Below, piece by piece: positions 22,801 through 34,359 of a DNA stretch of 64,000 nt (the stretch's first letter is position 1; each line of letters opens with the position of its first letter). Source of the stretch: Trichoplusia ni (taxonomy: Eukaryota > Arthropoda > Insecta > Lepidoptera > Noctuidae); NCBI RefSeq assembly GCF_003590095.1, contig NC_039480.1, forward strand, positions 4,007,328 to 4,071,327. Reading direction: 5' to 3'. The notes below the pieces were generated by a model, which ran no database searches, was not told where the DNA came from, and saw nothing but the letters and a program-made list of their open reading frames with translations. Both the position numbers and the translations under genes were made by a program.

Positions 22801-25800
22801 GGTTGACTGCGCCAGTAGCAGCAGAGGTTGTAGTTACAGTTGAGGTTCCTCTGTTTCCTGTTGAGGTAGCTGTTCCCGTGGCGGAGCCCGTTGCAACCGC
22901 GCTTGGGCCTGCGGGGCCTTGGTTGACTGCGCTATTGGCAGCAGAGGTTGTAGTTACAGTTGAGGTTCCTCTGTTTCCTATTGAGGTAGCTGTTCCTGTG
23001 GCAGAGCCCGTTGCTACCGTGCTTGGGCCTGCAGGGCCTTGGTTGACTGCGCTATTAGCAGCAGAGGTTGTAGTTACAGTTGAGGATCCTCTGTTTCCTG
23101 TTGAGGTAGCAGTTCCCGTTGCGGAGCCTGATGCTACTGAAGCCGGGCCTATGGGGCCCTGGTTGACAACGGTATTGGCGTTAGAATAGGTAAAGGAATT
23201 AGCAACCGGGGTTGTCGGTGCTGGTATGACGGTGATAGTATGGTATGCTGGGGCTGTTGAAGCAGAGCTGAAGCCCGACGCTCCTGCGTTGGATCCTGAT
23301 GGGCTATTGTTGGCGAAGGCATTAGAATAAGAAGACGACCTTGTAGATCCTTGATTTACTACAGCGGGTACTGGCTGTGGTAAGTATGTAATAGTTTGGT
23401 ACGTTGGGCTTGTGGAAGTAGCGGTGCCCGTGGTGGAGCCCGTTGCTACCGCGCTTGTGCCCGCGGGGCCCTGGTTGACTGCGCCAGTAGCAGCAGAGGT
23501 TGTAGTTACAGTTGAGGTTCCTCTGTTTCCTGTTGAGGTAGCTGTTCCTGTGGCAGAGCCCGTTGCTACCGCGCTTGGGCCTGCGGGGCCTTGGTTGACT
23601 GCGCTATTAGCAACAGAGGTTGTAGTTACAGTTGAGGATCCTCTGTTTCCAGTTGAGGTAGCAGTTCCCGTGGCGGAGCCCGTTGCAACCGCGCTTGGGC
23701 CTGCGGGGCCTTGGTTGACTGCGCTATTAGCAGCAGAGGTTGTAGTTACAGTTGAGGTTCCTCTGTTTCCTGTTGAGGTAGCGGTTCCCGTGGCGGAGCC
23801 CGATGCTACCGTGGCTGGGCCTGTGGCGCCCTGGTTGACAACGGTATTGGTGTTAGAATAGGTGTAAGAACTAACAACTGGGGTTGTCGGTGCTGGTATG
23901 ACGGTGATAGTATGGTATGCTGGGCCTGTGGAAGCAGAGCTGAAGCCCGACGCTCCTGCGTTGGATCCTGATGGGCTATTGTTGGCGAAGGCATTAGAAT
24001 AAGAAGACGACCTTGTAGATCCTTGATTTACTACAGCGGGTACTGGCTGCGGTAAGAATGAAATAGTTTGGTACGTTGGGCTTGTGGAAGTAGCGGTGCC
24101 CGTGGTGGAGCCCGTTGCTACCGCGCTTGAGCCCGCGGGGCCCTGGTTGACTGCGCCAGTAGCAGTAGAGGTTGTTGTTACGGTTGAGGTTCCTCTGCTT
24201 CCTGTTGAGGTAGCAGTTCCCGTGGCGGAGCCCGTTGCTATCGCGCTTAGGCCTGCGGGGCCTTGGTTGACTGCGCCAGTAGCAGCAGAGGTTGTAGTTA
24301 CAGTTGAGGTTCCTCTGTTTCCTGTTGAGGTAGCAGTTCCCGTGGCGGAGCCCGTTGCAACCGCGCTTGGGCCTGCGGGGCCTTGGTTGACTGCGCTATT
24401 GGCAGCAGAGGTTGTAGTTACAGTTGAGGTTCCTCTGTTTCCTATTGAGGTAGCTGTTCCTGTGGCAGAGCCCGTTGCTACCGTGCTTGGGCCTGCAGGG
24501 CCTTGGTTGACTGCGCTATTAGCAGCAGAGGTTGTAGTTACAGTTGAGGATCCTCTGTTTCCTGTTGAGGTAGCAGTTCCCGTTGCGGAGCCTGATGCTA
24601 CTGAAGCCGGGCCTATGGGGCCCTGGTTGACAACGGTATTGGCGTTAGAATAGGTAAAGGAATTAGCAACCGGGGTTGTCGGTGCTGGTATGACGGTGAT
24701 AGTATGGTATGCTGGGGCTGTTGAAGCAGAGCTGAAGCCCGACGCTCCTGCGTTGGATCCTGATGGGCTATTGTTGGCGAAGGCATTAGAATAAGAAGAC
24801 GACCTTGTAGATCCTTGATTTACTACAGCGGGTACTGGCTGTGGTAAGTATGTAATAGTTTGGTACGTTGGGCTTGTGGAAGTAGCGGTGCCCGTGGTGG
24901 AGCCCGTTGCTACCGCGCTTGAGCCCGCGGGGCCCTGGTTGACAGCGCCAGTAGCAGTAGAGGTTGTTGTTACGGTTGAGGTTCCTCTGTTTCCTGTTGA
25001 GGTAGCAGTTCCCGTGGCGGAGCCCGTTGCTATCGCGCTTGGGCCTGCGGGGCCTTGGTTGACTGCGCCAGTAGCAGCAGAGGTTGTAGTTACAGTTGAG
25101 GATCCTCTGTTTCCTGTTGAGGTAGCTGTTCCTGTGGCAGAGCCCGTTGCTACCGCGCTTGGGCCTGCGGGGCTTTGGTTGACTGCGCTATTAGCAACAG
25201 AGGTTGTAGTTACAGTTGAGGATCCTCTGTTTCCAGTTGAGGTAGCAGTTCCCGTGGCGGAGCCCGTTGCAACCGCGCTTGGGCCTGCGGGGCCTTGGTT
25301 GACTGCGCTATTGGCAGCAGAGGTTGTAGTTACAGTTGAGGTTCCTCTGTTTCCTGTTGAGGTAGCGGTTCCCGTGGCGGAGCCCGCTGCTACCGTGGCC
25401 GGGCCTGTGGCGCCCTGGTTAACAACGGTATTGGTGTTAGAATAGGTGTAAGAACTAACAACTGGGGTTGTCGGTGCTGGTACGACGTTGATAGTATGGT
25501 ATGCTGGGCCTGTTGAAGCAGAGCTGAAGCCCGACGCTCCTGCATTTGTTCCTGATGGGCTGTTGTTGGTGTAGGCATTTGAATAAGAAGATGACCTTGT
25601 AGATCCTTGATTAACTACAGTAGGTACCGGCTGTGGTAGAATTGGTATGGTTTGGTAATCTGGTCCTGTTGAGGTGGTACTACTTGTGCTGGTGCCTGAC
25701 GCTTCAGCGACTGTGTCAGATGGGCCCTGGATAAAGATAGCGCTGGCGTCGGAATCGGTAATAGCTGAGGGTTCTCCACCGCTGATGAATGTTGTACCTG

Positions 25801-28780
25801 AAATACAAACAAACTTATTGAGACAGCTGGTCGGATACAATTTGTCTACTAAACGTGTGAATGTGATAGTTTTTATGGATGGACATATGTATGTCCATCT
25901 TTGTATACTACTATGTATTACTACTATGTATGTTCATATGTTTGTTACTTTAAGGTAAAGGAGACTTTTTTGAAAAAAATAACGATTGAATTAAGTATTA
26001 CCTAAGTTTTCAACGGGTAGAACTGCGATGGGGGCTGGCTGGTTAACCAAAAGTGGGTATACACCTTGCCCAAATGATCCTGTTGGCAGAGAAAACATTC
26101 ATTTGAAAGAAAATCTTAATTGTGATTGAGTCATATTGTATAGTTTTTACAAGTCGAACCCCGACTTGATACCCATATTTAAAAAGGGTTTAGAAAAATC
26201 ATTATTTCCATTCCGTGGCAGCGGCCATCTTGGACTTTTTCACCAACAGCATTGGAAATATTATACTGAAAAACACCGCCGAACGACATGGACATTTGTG
26301 AGCTAGTAGTTTGCGTTAAGTATGGTTGCCGCGTTTTCATGCAAGAATTAATGCAAGTTCGAAATCCGGATGCTGTAATGTTACGTTTTTAAGATAGTAA
26401 AAATAATTTAAACCAAATATTGGAATAAGAAATCGCAAGCTGTGAGCTAGCGTGATCAATAGTCAATCCTACCCTGAATTGGCTTCCTTATCTTACAAAC
26501 ATTTTTATGTAACTCACCTCTTCGTAAAATATAGTATGGGCGACCAACATTGTCAACAGTCTCGTAGGCTACAACGCTCGAATCTAATTCACCACCACCT
26601 GAAAGTTTATAATATTTTTAAGAACAGTAACATACAACGGACTTAAAATAAAAACTACTGAGCCAAGCTTGATGGAATTTTTATGCGACCAAATGATATT
26701 GATGATTTAAATAAAAAAAGAATCAACATAATCGGTTCATCCAGTCCGAGATACTGAGTGTCTTTTTGACGACAGCTTAAAAGGCAATATTAAGTAAATA
26801 CAAATTAGAGCCAGCTCTCACTGCTGGCAAAAAACCTGTAGCTGACATTCTTGCAGCTATTTTCCAAATAAAAGAAACTGATTTGTCCCGTCGTATTTTT
26901 ATATGTCATTGTATAGAAGGAGACAAAATAGCTTCGCATTTGTTTAACGAAAGTTCAAAGCAGTCTTGCAAAAGTGTTAATGCCAAAAAGATTCGGTAAC
27001 GATTCATGAAACGCCTTAAAAACGCAATGTTTGGTTTTACATATTGATCGTTTACGCAGCAGGTTTGAAAGAGTTTCCAGACAAAACTAAAAAGCCTAAA
27101 GCATAATGCCACCGTCGAAACGAAAGCAGTCAATGAATTTCTATTAAATTTTAAATTACCTGTGAGATCTACAATTCGGGGACCTGTAAAACAAAATTGG
27201 TTTCAGACATGTCGGTAAGTATTTTTTATCAAGAGCCATGTCAAATAGCAATAGTATTTTAGTTCTTATATTTTTATCGAGTCAGTGAAAAAGAGATGCC
27301 ACTCTACATCGAGTAGTGCACTGTCAAAATTAGTAGTGCACGGTGCAAACAGGACTCTTGGAATTTAAATATACCGAAACAAGAAAGCAAGCTTCTTGAC
27401 TTAGTTTCGTTCTTATTGCCGAAGAATAAGAACGAAGTTTGATTGGGGATAATAATCATTTATTCACCCTAATTGATTAAAGACCAGAAATTTACGTAAA
27501 TTGATAGAACTTTTCTATTGCAAATCATTTTTGCAACACAACCGCTCCGCTTAACCTGACAAAGTTAGATAGACGTATCCGATACCATTTTTATAAGCTA
27601 TTTAAATAACCACCAAAAATACTTACTATAGTCAGCAATAGTTGAAACAGTATTGGTATTAGACGATGATGAACTAACAGCTTGATCGGCTGAATTCTGT
27701 ACAAAAGTTCCATCATTGTTTTGTACAAAAACGTTTTGTGCTGCTGGGTTATTAGATGCCGACTGGGCTATACTGCTGCCGCCAGCGCTAGCGAAGTAAC
27801 TGTTATCTGCCTGTCTGGCACCTGTAAATCCTTGTTGGTTGGATGTTACGACGGTACTAGCGCTTCCACTCGACACAGCGGTGTTTGATTCGTTGAAAGA
27901 CTCGGTACCACTGCTGTAGCTACCGCCTCGGCTTCCTGAGCTACCGGCGAATTGGTAGGAGGAGCCAGTGTTTGCTCGGTTGAAATCTTGTTGCGAGTTC
28001 ACATATTGGATATTCCTGCTTGGATGGCGAATTGGATGCCTAAAAACTGGAGAAGAAAGTATTGATGATGCAATTTAATATTAACATGCGGATGATATGG
28101 GCAAATTTCTGTCAAGCCATGTTCCAAATGTGATGCGGTCGGCTCACAGTCTAACAGGATGCAGCTGAATATAAGTGTTTTACAGAACTGCCCTTGTAAC
28201 CTCCCCAAGCCAGTTATAGTCGACACGATACCCCTTAATAAGAAAGGTTGGACTGTCAACAATGGTGGCAAGAGTAAACATTTTTCACTTTTCTGAGAAA
28301 TAAATGTAGGTATGCTAGAGAGCAAGCTGGGTTGAAGATATAGTTAAGATCTCGGGTCGAGTCTGGATGAGGCTGGCATAGAACCGTTACCATCGCCACG
28401 AGAAAGGAGAGGGCTGTGCCCAGCTATGGGCGGACAAAAGCTGGGGACAACAATTATGATGAAAGGTTATTTGAGCAGGGTGCTGTGAATAGATTATAAT
28501 ATAAAGGATAGAAAACTTACCATTTGCATGTGCTCCCAAAACCTGGAAAAGAACAAACAAAATAAGCGTTAGATGAAAACCATAATGTTGCATTGTCATT
28601 GCAAAATTTCAGCTCAATTGGAATTTCCGAAGTGAGTGTTCAACTTGCAAGATTTGATTTCAGATGAAGGGACAAGTGAAACTTGTTAAAAGCTTGAGTC
28701 GTATTTTTTTGAACAAAATTAATAAAAAAAAAACTTACACTTATCAAGCACAGGAAAACACAAGTTTTAGTTGCACCCAT
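19811..28780 (-). CDS. secreted repetitive silk-like (sericin/mucin-like) protein, 7 exons
   Basis: Exons: 28739-28780, 28521-28542, 27627-28046, 27160-27183, 26518-26598, 26002-26079 and 19811-25797. Phases agree at every junction (phase 0 first, then all phase 1), giving about 2217 residues. The signal peptide MGATKTCVFLCLISVLGAHA spans exons 1-2. Exon 3 is Ser/Asn/Gln-rich (SSGSRGGSYSSGTESF). The last exon holds six Tyr/Pro-containing spacer modules (LPQPVPAVVNQGSTRSSSYSN) separating about 36 copies of a 40-residue unit (NQGPAGPSAVATGSATGTAT then STGNRGTSTVTTTSAATGAV). The tail is acidic, then Arg-rich (SRRRLISRRRRPIFPRR), then has a CNGAICFC cysteine cluster. Composition, signal peptide, small 5' exons, a huge repetitive 3' exon and a terminal Cys motif fit sericin/P150-type silk proteins. 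A mucin or cuticular glue is possible. The family call is inference; the gene model is direct reading. Confidence 0.85.
20100..25640 (-). repeat. coding tandem repeat: 120-bp units in a 1464-bp higher-order repeat
   Basis: The 120-bp unit (40 codons) runs through most of the last exon. Spacer modules fall near 21850, 22515, 23310, 23980, 24770 and 25540. The blocks between them alternate 672 and 792 bp, so the sequence repeats with a period of 1464 bp (21948, 23412 and 24876 are equivalent positions). At 20461-20760 and 20821-21120 an extra 360-bp (three-unit) duplication is nearly identical. The array is stop-free on the opposite strand for hundreds of codons, which creates long antisense shadow ORFs. 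Confidence 0.95.
26600..27155. other. intron 4 of the silk-like gene, no recognised gene inside
   Basis: AT-rich intron of about 560 bp between the 24-nt exon and the 81-nt exon. A 75-codon minus ORF at 26906-27133 has no homology I recognise and is not called. Confidence 0.4.
28080..28250 (-). repeat. decayed 5S-like SINE in intron 2 of the silk-like gene
   Basis: Diverged body fragment (gcggtcggctcacagtctaac, 'ctccccaagccagttat', 'cacgataccccttaa') between exons 3 and 2. A LINE 3'-end fragment follows at about 28350-28470 (gggctgtgcccagctatggg). Confidence 0.55.
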
Positions 28781-28807
28781 CGTTGCCAAATTGCTAAGAC
28801 ACGATCG

Positions 28808-28845
28808 AATGATACTTTCCAAGACCCTCACTGGGTTTATATACA
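28808..28845 (-). promoter_or_regulatory. TATA box and initiator of the silk-like gene
   Basis: On the minus strand TATATAA (28837-28843) lies about 60 bp upstream of the ATG at 28780. An initiator-like ATCATT is about 28 bp downstream of the TATA box, predicting a 5' UTR of some 30 bases. Confidence 0.6.
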
Positions 28846-29069
28846 AAAATCGATAGATGCATTTTTCAAATCAAATGCATGTGAGTAAATAATGCGTCAT
28901 GATTTATTGACTAGTAAAGGGTATATATATTTGCTTTGTACTTAATTTATTGCCAGCTTTTGTTTTTGTGAAAGACAAAGCACAATAGATGCCTTATCAG
29001 GTTTGTATAGGAATGTCGAAGTAAGTATGGGGTATGGGGTTATGATTTTGCAGAATCATCTGTCTATAC

Positions 29070-29400
29070 TCGACATCATCCTAGATTTTACCCAACTATT
29101 TCGCGGTCGGCTTCCAGTATAACGGGATAAAGCTAATTACTAGTGTCTTACAAGGAGCGACTGCCTATTAGATCTGACCTCCTCAACCCAGTTATCTGGG
29201 CATCACAATACCCCTTAGGCAGACTGGTTGTCAGGACTTCTAGCTTCAGACTATCCGTAACGACTGTCGAAAATTTATGAATAATAGCCCTAGCCCAGGA
29301 CCCACAATCAATGTGCCTTCTTATTTATGACAAAACAATTCTGAAATTATGACAAAGATCAAATCACCTATCTATGGATTGACCGCGTCAAGCGTAGTTT
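29070..29400 (-). repeat. 5S-rRNA-like SINE, minus copy
   Basis: Full-length but diverged copy from 'tttacccaactatttcgcgg' to 'gtcaagcgtagtttatcctg'. Confidence 0.7.
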
Positions 29401-30870
29401 ATCCTGTAAATTCTGTTTAGTAAAAAAAGCATTCCTTGCATGCCTTGCTGTCTTTCTTTAATTGATCACCGCTTGTACCACTCGGTACGTGTACTGCTTT
29501 ACTCGAAATGCATAGCATAATCTGAAAGCATGCATGGAGAAGAAATAGCTTTAGAAATCCGTGCTGCTACCAGTTGGTCACTAACCTCATTGCTTGTCAT
29601 GTAAGATTAGATTCAAACATCTAGGTCTTTGACTATATCGACGGTATGTCCATTTAGAGAGTAGCAATGATGTCTTAGGCCCCAATGCCGCTGTTCACAA
29701 TTGCCGATGATTGAATTTAAATTCGATTTTACACTATTCGTATTCTCCTAATCATTTTGCCAACACAATTATTACAAATTGTATTGACAGTGAGTGATCC
29801 GCCCCGTATTGAATTTCCAATTGTTGTTTTGGGCAGGCAATTGTAAATAGCGGAATTGGTGTCTGATCGGAACCAAATCGAGTTTTTTTATTCAGCGTTT
29901 CCTTTTGTTGCTAAAAATCGCAGAAATGTTACTTAGCTAGAAGGAAAAGAGTGTTAGAAGTATGTTGGCTAAAAACTGAACCTTTATATATGCCAGTCCG
30001 TTGTGCTGGACCGCTCCCGACGTAGTACAAGCATTTGCCTTGAATCCTTCTGAGTCTGGGTGTCTTGTGCATGTGACTTAAATGTTTGTAAAACAAACGC
30101 GACACGAGGATTAAATTTCTTAGTGCTTGAGTAGTTTTTTAAACAAAGAAACATAAATCTAAAATAAATGAATCAAATAGATTTTCTCTGAAATGGCAGG
30201 ACCGATGTTGAATGGCACGCAGCTTATATTATAAGGAGTAACTTAGGCTACTTTTATTTCGGCAAAATAACGTGATGTTGCAAATTTTTTATTTTAATGT
30301 AATATTCAAAATTCCACGAGGAAGAAGTCGCGAGTACAGCTAATATTGCATGGTTACGAAATATATAAAACAAAATTTGCAGAACCAGGAATTGATTTGA
30401 CTAGAAAGTCGGGAGGAACTATCAAATTTGTAAAAAAGTTCCTTAAGGGTGAATCAAAGGATAAAACTTACGCTAACATCTATAAATAATACAAATTAAG
30501 TAATAAATTAAAATAAAACTATTAATCTATTAAACAATAGCCTTATTGTTTAAACTCTGCACATGCAAACATATTATTGTTAATCGGTTGCTATATTTGT
30601 TCAATTGCACTGTAATGTTTAATTTATTTGTTAGAACAACTGTTTTCTATAAAGAACGATCATTCATAAATCAGATTGAGTTAAAAATGATTTATTTTAT
30701 TGACAGCGTGGAATATGAATGAGTAAAGCGGTCACTATTAGGAGCTGTGATAGCCGAGTGTTATCCATTGAACTGCCACGTAGGTTCGGAGGTTGGAATA
30801 CTGGTAGGCAAAAAATGACTTTTAGAATTCATGTTTTGATAATCGCAGATTAAGCTACGATTTTTATGCT
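29401..30870. other. gene-free stretch with scattered repeat fragments
   Basis: A truncated tRNA-derived SINE is at about 30000-30140 (gtacaagcatttgccttg ... gtgcatgtgacttaaatg). The rest is AT-rich with no recognised gene. Confidence 0.5.
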
Positions 30871-31110
30871 CGGGTCGTAGATGGGTGAAAACGAACTATG
30901 TGATAACGAACTCCTCTTAGTTTCGGAAGGCACGGTTATTTGTCGTTGCGTACTGTTATTTATACATCTTTGACAGTCGTTACGGGTAGTCAGTAGCTAG
31001 AAAGCTTGGCAACAAGTCTTACTGAGGGGTATCATGTTGCCCAAGTAACAGGGTTGAGGAGGTCAGGCAGACAGTCAGTTCCTTGTAAAACCCTGAAACT
31101 GAACATTTGA
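30870..31110 (+). repeat. 5S-rRNA-like SINE, plus copy
   Basis: Head at about 30850-30900 (cagattaagctacgattttt; gtagatgggtgaaa), then the conserved body to 'gtcagttccttgtaaaaccc'. The tail is missing. Confidence 0.7.
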
Positions 31111-31315
31111 CCGGTGTTTGTACCTTAGCAAATTTTAATGGACCGTATATTTTTACACGAATGACGAATCATGGCGGATCTACGTCATAGAATCGTTTTG
31201 ACTACATTTTGGACTACTGACATAGAAATAAAAAAATGAGGGTGTAGGAGAAAATTAGGTACCATTAATACATGAGCGTGGTAGTAAAAGTAAAGTTTGT
31301 AGTGTGGTCTTGCAG

Positions 31316-31368
31316 GTGGTGCCAGAACTGAAGGCAGCGGAAGTACGTGAGTTTTACCAGAAGAGCAG
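31316..31368 (+). CDS. isolated candidate exon, product unknown
   Basis: A 53-bp segment lies between a good acceptor (gtcttgcag) and a donor (agcag/gtaatc). It reads VVPELKAAEVREFYQKS, with codon use and GC content clearly above the AT-rich flanks. No neighbouring exons were identified on either side, so it may be an orphaned exon relic or part of a gene with long introns. Confidence 0.25.
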
Positions 31369-31589
31369 GTAATCATTACAACCGTTATACTAGGAGTTTA
31401 GATAGTAAACGATGGACACGATTGATTCACTTTAATTCTGGTATTATTTCTGAGTTATCATTGTCTGAAATTATAATTATTAATAATACATTTGTAAATA
31501 TTTATAATAGCCGTCTTTCTCTTATTTTTGTTATGCCCGACAGGTTCCACAATACTCAAAAACTAAATGTACCTACCAACTAAGTTCAC

Positions 31590-33440
31590 ATTGTGGAATG
31601 CTTTAAATAACCCCTCGCCGTTTCAGAGAAAGCTACACAGGGCTCAGATAGTTTAGTAAAAATATATTACGAACAAAAAAAAATACTCCATACATTTGAA
31701 GTGATGTTAATTAAATATGTAGAAAACTTGACTTATTAATTATTTTACGTTTGCTTGCCAACATGTAGGTTTGTCAATCAGTAATAATTTGTTAAACTAG
31801 AGTTACAAAAAAAGATGTAACTGTTCTATCAAAATCGGTTAGTAGTCTGTAATCCTTCTATGATCAGAATAAATAATTCTATACTGTATACGATTTTTTC
31901 TATTTTTAGATCTAACTTGGAAAACAAAAAGTACTTCTAGAAAAACAATTAAAGGAATCCAATATACTTACATTAAGCTCAATTAATTTATTTTGGGTCC
32001 TCTAATCAATGAGTTTGTTTGTACAGATATTGAGTCTAATTTAATTGATTGAAATTAATGGATTCGCGAGCGTATTGACCTTTTTTAGTTTTTGTATCTT
32101 TCTTTGTTTGGTGATGAGAGACTAAGATCAGCTGAAGAGTGTTTTTTCGTCTTAAATGACCGAGAATGCGTAGTGAGGGATAGGTTTGTAGATAACTAAA
32201 AGGAATGCTTTTCAGAGACATGAAAAATCTACTAAATCTTGTCGAGAAACAAGTTATTGTTTAAATGAACAGCAAAATTTGCGGTGGAATTCCACCAAAA
32301 TATTGATAAGTATGCCATTTTTTTAAATAAAATGCTCAGCTTTTTTAGGCTTCCGTACCCAAAGGGTAAAAATGAAACCCTATTACTGAGACACCGCTTC
32401 CCCTAGGCTGTGATGGTTGACAGTTAAAATGTTCTCAGATTATATATTACAGGTGCCGCTCGCGCTATAACGACAAATACTAAAATAATGATTGAGGTTT
32501 TAGCAATGCTAATTAGTTATAAATTGTAAGGTGTAAATAAATTAGAATACAGAATAGAGAGTCGTGGAAGGATTTGGGGGAGGCCTTTGCCCAGCAGTGG
32601 GACACAGTGGGCTAGAGAAAAAAAAAAAAATTAATTGTGTGCCTCATTTGTTCACCCAAGGATTTTATTTTTTCTTAACCCTTTTGTACCCTTGGTCTCT
32701 CAAATCTTCCTCGCACTTGACCGATTATTAGTTATCCTTATAACCTGTCTAAAAAATCCTTCTAAAAACGTGCATAGTATAAAAATATCTGCATTTTCTC
32801 CCAGATTGCACTGAGTTATTTGCGTGGGTTTCACAAATTGACAGGTTGGGGTGTTAATGGCGTGCCCTGTAGATAGATTTGTATCAATTTGTTCCTAATA
32901 CCTTAATACCGTGGGGAGGTAAGGCCAAAATGGTACAATATGTGACTATTTTATCAAACCTCGGTTTTTTTTCTATTCTTTCCTTTGTATATCTTTGGTT
33001 GCTCTTATTAATAAGCGATTCTCGTACTAATCATTTTAATTCTTAAGTCGCAGATGTTTTATAACATTAAAAAAACACACACTGAGATACCATTTTCTAG
33101 TAGACGACTCAATACTCTTGGTTACCCTGGGGGGAGGAAGCGGGTATCAGACCTTTATTGACTAAACCATTAAGTCATTAATGCCCGACCACGGGCCATG
33201 TACAAAGCTTCCTTGATTTGGAACAAGGGTTAGTCACACAACACAAAAACTCTTGTAGGTACTACGTGGGGATCGAACCCGCGACGCGTCGCGAACAATG
33301 CGTTCAGCGTGGTAGCGCTCAACTACTCAGCAATTCATGCAATCCACATTAGATAAATAATGTACTTTCGCCTTATAATTAAGTTTTCCCAGAATTTAAC
33401 CACCATATGTACCTATATAAAAGGATGTGCAACAAATCTA
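31590..33440. other. gene-free stretch with retroelement remnants
   Basis: 32340-32490 is the ccgtacccaaagggtaaaaa family. 32560-32612 is a LINE 3' end (gggaggcctttgcccagcag). 33085-33190 shares words with the 42650 and 48120 elements. 33200-33345 includes the reversed tRNA-SINE B box (gggatcgaacccgcgac). No gene was recognised. Confidence 0.5.
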
Positions 33441-33454
33441 TTAGTTAAGTGATT

Positions 33455-33710
33455 ATCTCTCGGGAACTCGACTACGTCCGCGTGGTTAGAAGATAATATA
33501 AGTAATGATTTATATCTGCCCTGCTTTTTCCGCATTTTCCATTATATCTTCGCTCCTATTAGTCACAGCGTGATGGTTTATAGCCTAAAGCCTTCCTCGA
33601 TGAATGGTCTATTCAACACAAAAATATTTTTTCAATTTGAACCAGTAGTTCCTGACACTAGCGCGTTCAAACAAACAAACTCTTCAGCTTTATATATTAG
33701 TACTAGCTGT
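33455..33710 (-). repeat. 'AAGCTGAAGAGTTTGTTTG' repeat, minus copy
   Basis: Near-complete reversed copy, ending cttcagctttatatattagta. Confidence 0.7.
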
Positions 33711-34106
33711 TGACCGCGATTGATTCAAAGAAATTGCGACTATAACTTGAGATTTAAACTATCCTATCTCTCAAGTTGGATCAAACTGCACATGGTGTGC
33801 GAATTTTATTATAATCGGTTAAGTGGTTTAGGAGTCCATTGAGGGTGGACATTGTGACACGAGATTTATATATATTAAGATAGATTTACAATACAAATTG
33901 CTAAACACAAGTTGTTAAATACAAAGAGCGTGTAAGCTGTGTGTGCTGCTACCCGTGACTTCGTTCAAGTTGTATGAAGACAAGTTAGAGGTTAAAACAA
34001 TATTTATTAAAATTTAAAAATCAGTCCGACTGTAGAATGATATACAATTTAATAATATTTTACAAAGTTAAATATTTACAAGTTAAAAAACAAAAAAATA
34101 TTAAAT

Positions 34107-34244
34107 TCAAGCATCAAAAAATTCATCGGCATCGCTGCCGGCTGGGAGTGGGCCCAAAAGGCTGGCAGCATTGCCACGTTGAATGGCAATGCTAATCCTC
34201 TGAGCGAGGTAAAAGCCAGCCTTGGGATCACGAGAAATTGACAT
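34107..34244 (-). pseudogene. small ORF remnant, C-terminal fragment of an unrecognised protein
   Basis: A 45-codon ORF with coding-like codon use in an AT-rich setting: MSISRDPKAGFYLAQRIS then IAIQRGNAASLLGPLPAG, ending ADEFFDA. A second diverged copy is on the same strand at 43890-43985, keeping KAGFYLAQRI and AIQRGN, with related upstream bases (the 'agcaaa-cgtc' block). Two copies without introns suggest retrocopies or an exon carried in a dispersed element. It could also be a real short gene or terminal exon. I do not recognise the family. Confidence 0.35.
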
Positions 34245-34359
34245 TTTGATATAGACAAATTGACACGAGACGCTTTGCTAGGTCTTTAAAAAGCGTTTTG
34301 GCACTCGGCCAAATTAATAATTTAATAATTGTATATTATTTTCTTTAAACTCGACTCGT

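Noticed and set aside
21948..25445. Series of 149-189 codon plus ORFs at 672/792-bp spacing
   Set aside because: Antisense shadows of the repeat; each is broken where the spacer modules occur on the coding strand.
26906..27133. 75-codon minus ORF inside the silk-like gene intron
   Set aside because: Lies between supported exons without matching splice sites and has no recognisable similarity.
28387..28599. Minus ORF whose start MTMQHYGFHLTLILFVLFQV reads as a signal peptide running into exon 2
   Set aside because: The upstream exon at 28739-28780 joins in frame to exon 2 and has a TATA box at the right distance; this alternative start would read through the exon-2 acceptor sequence.
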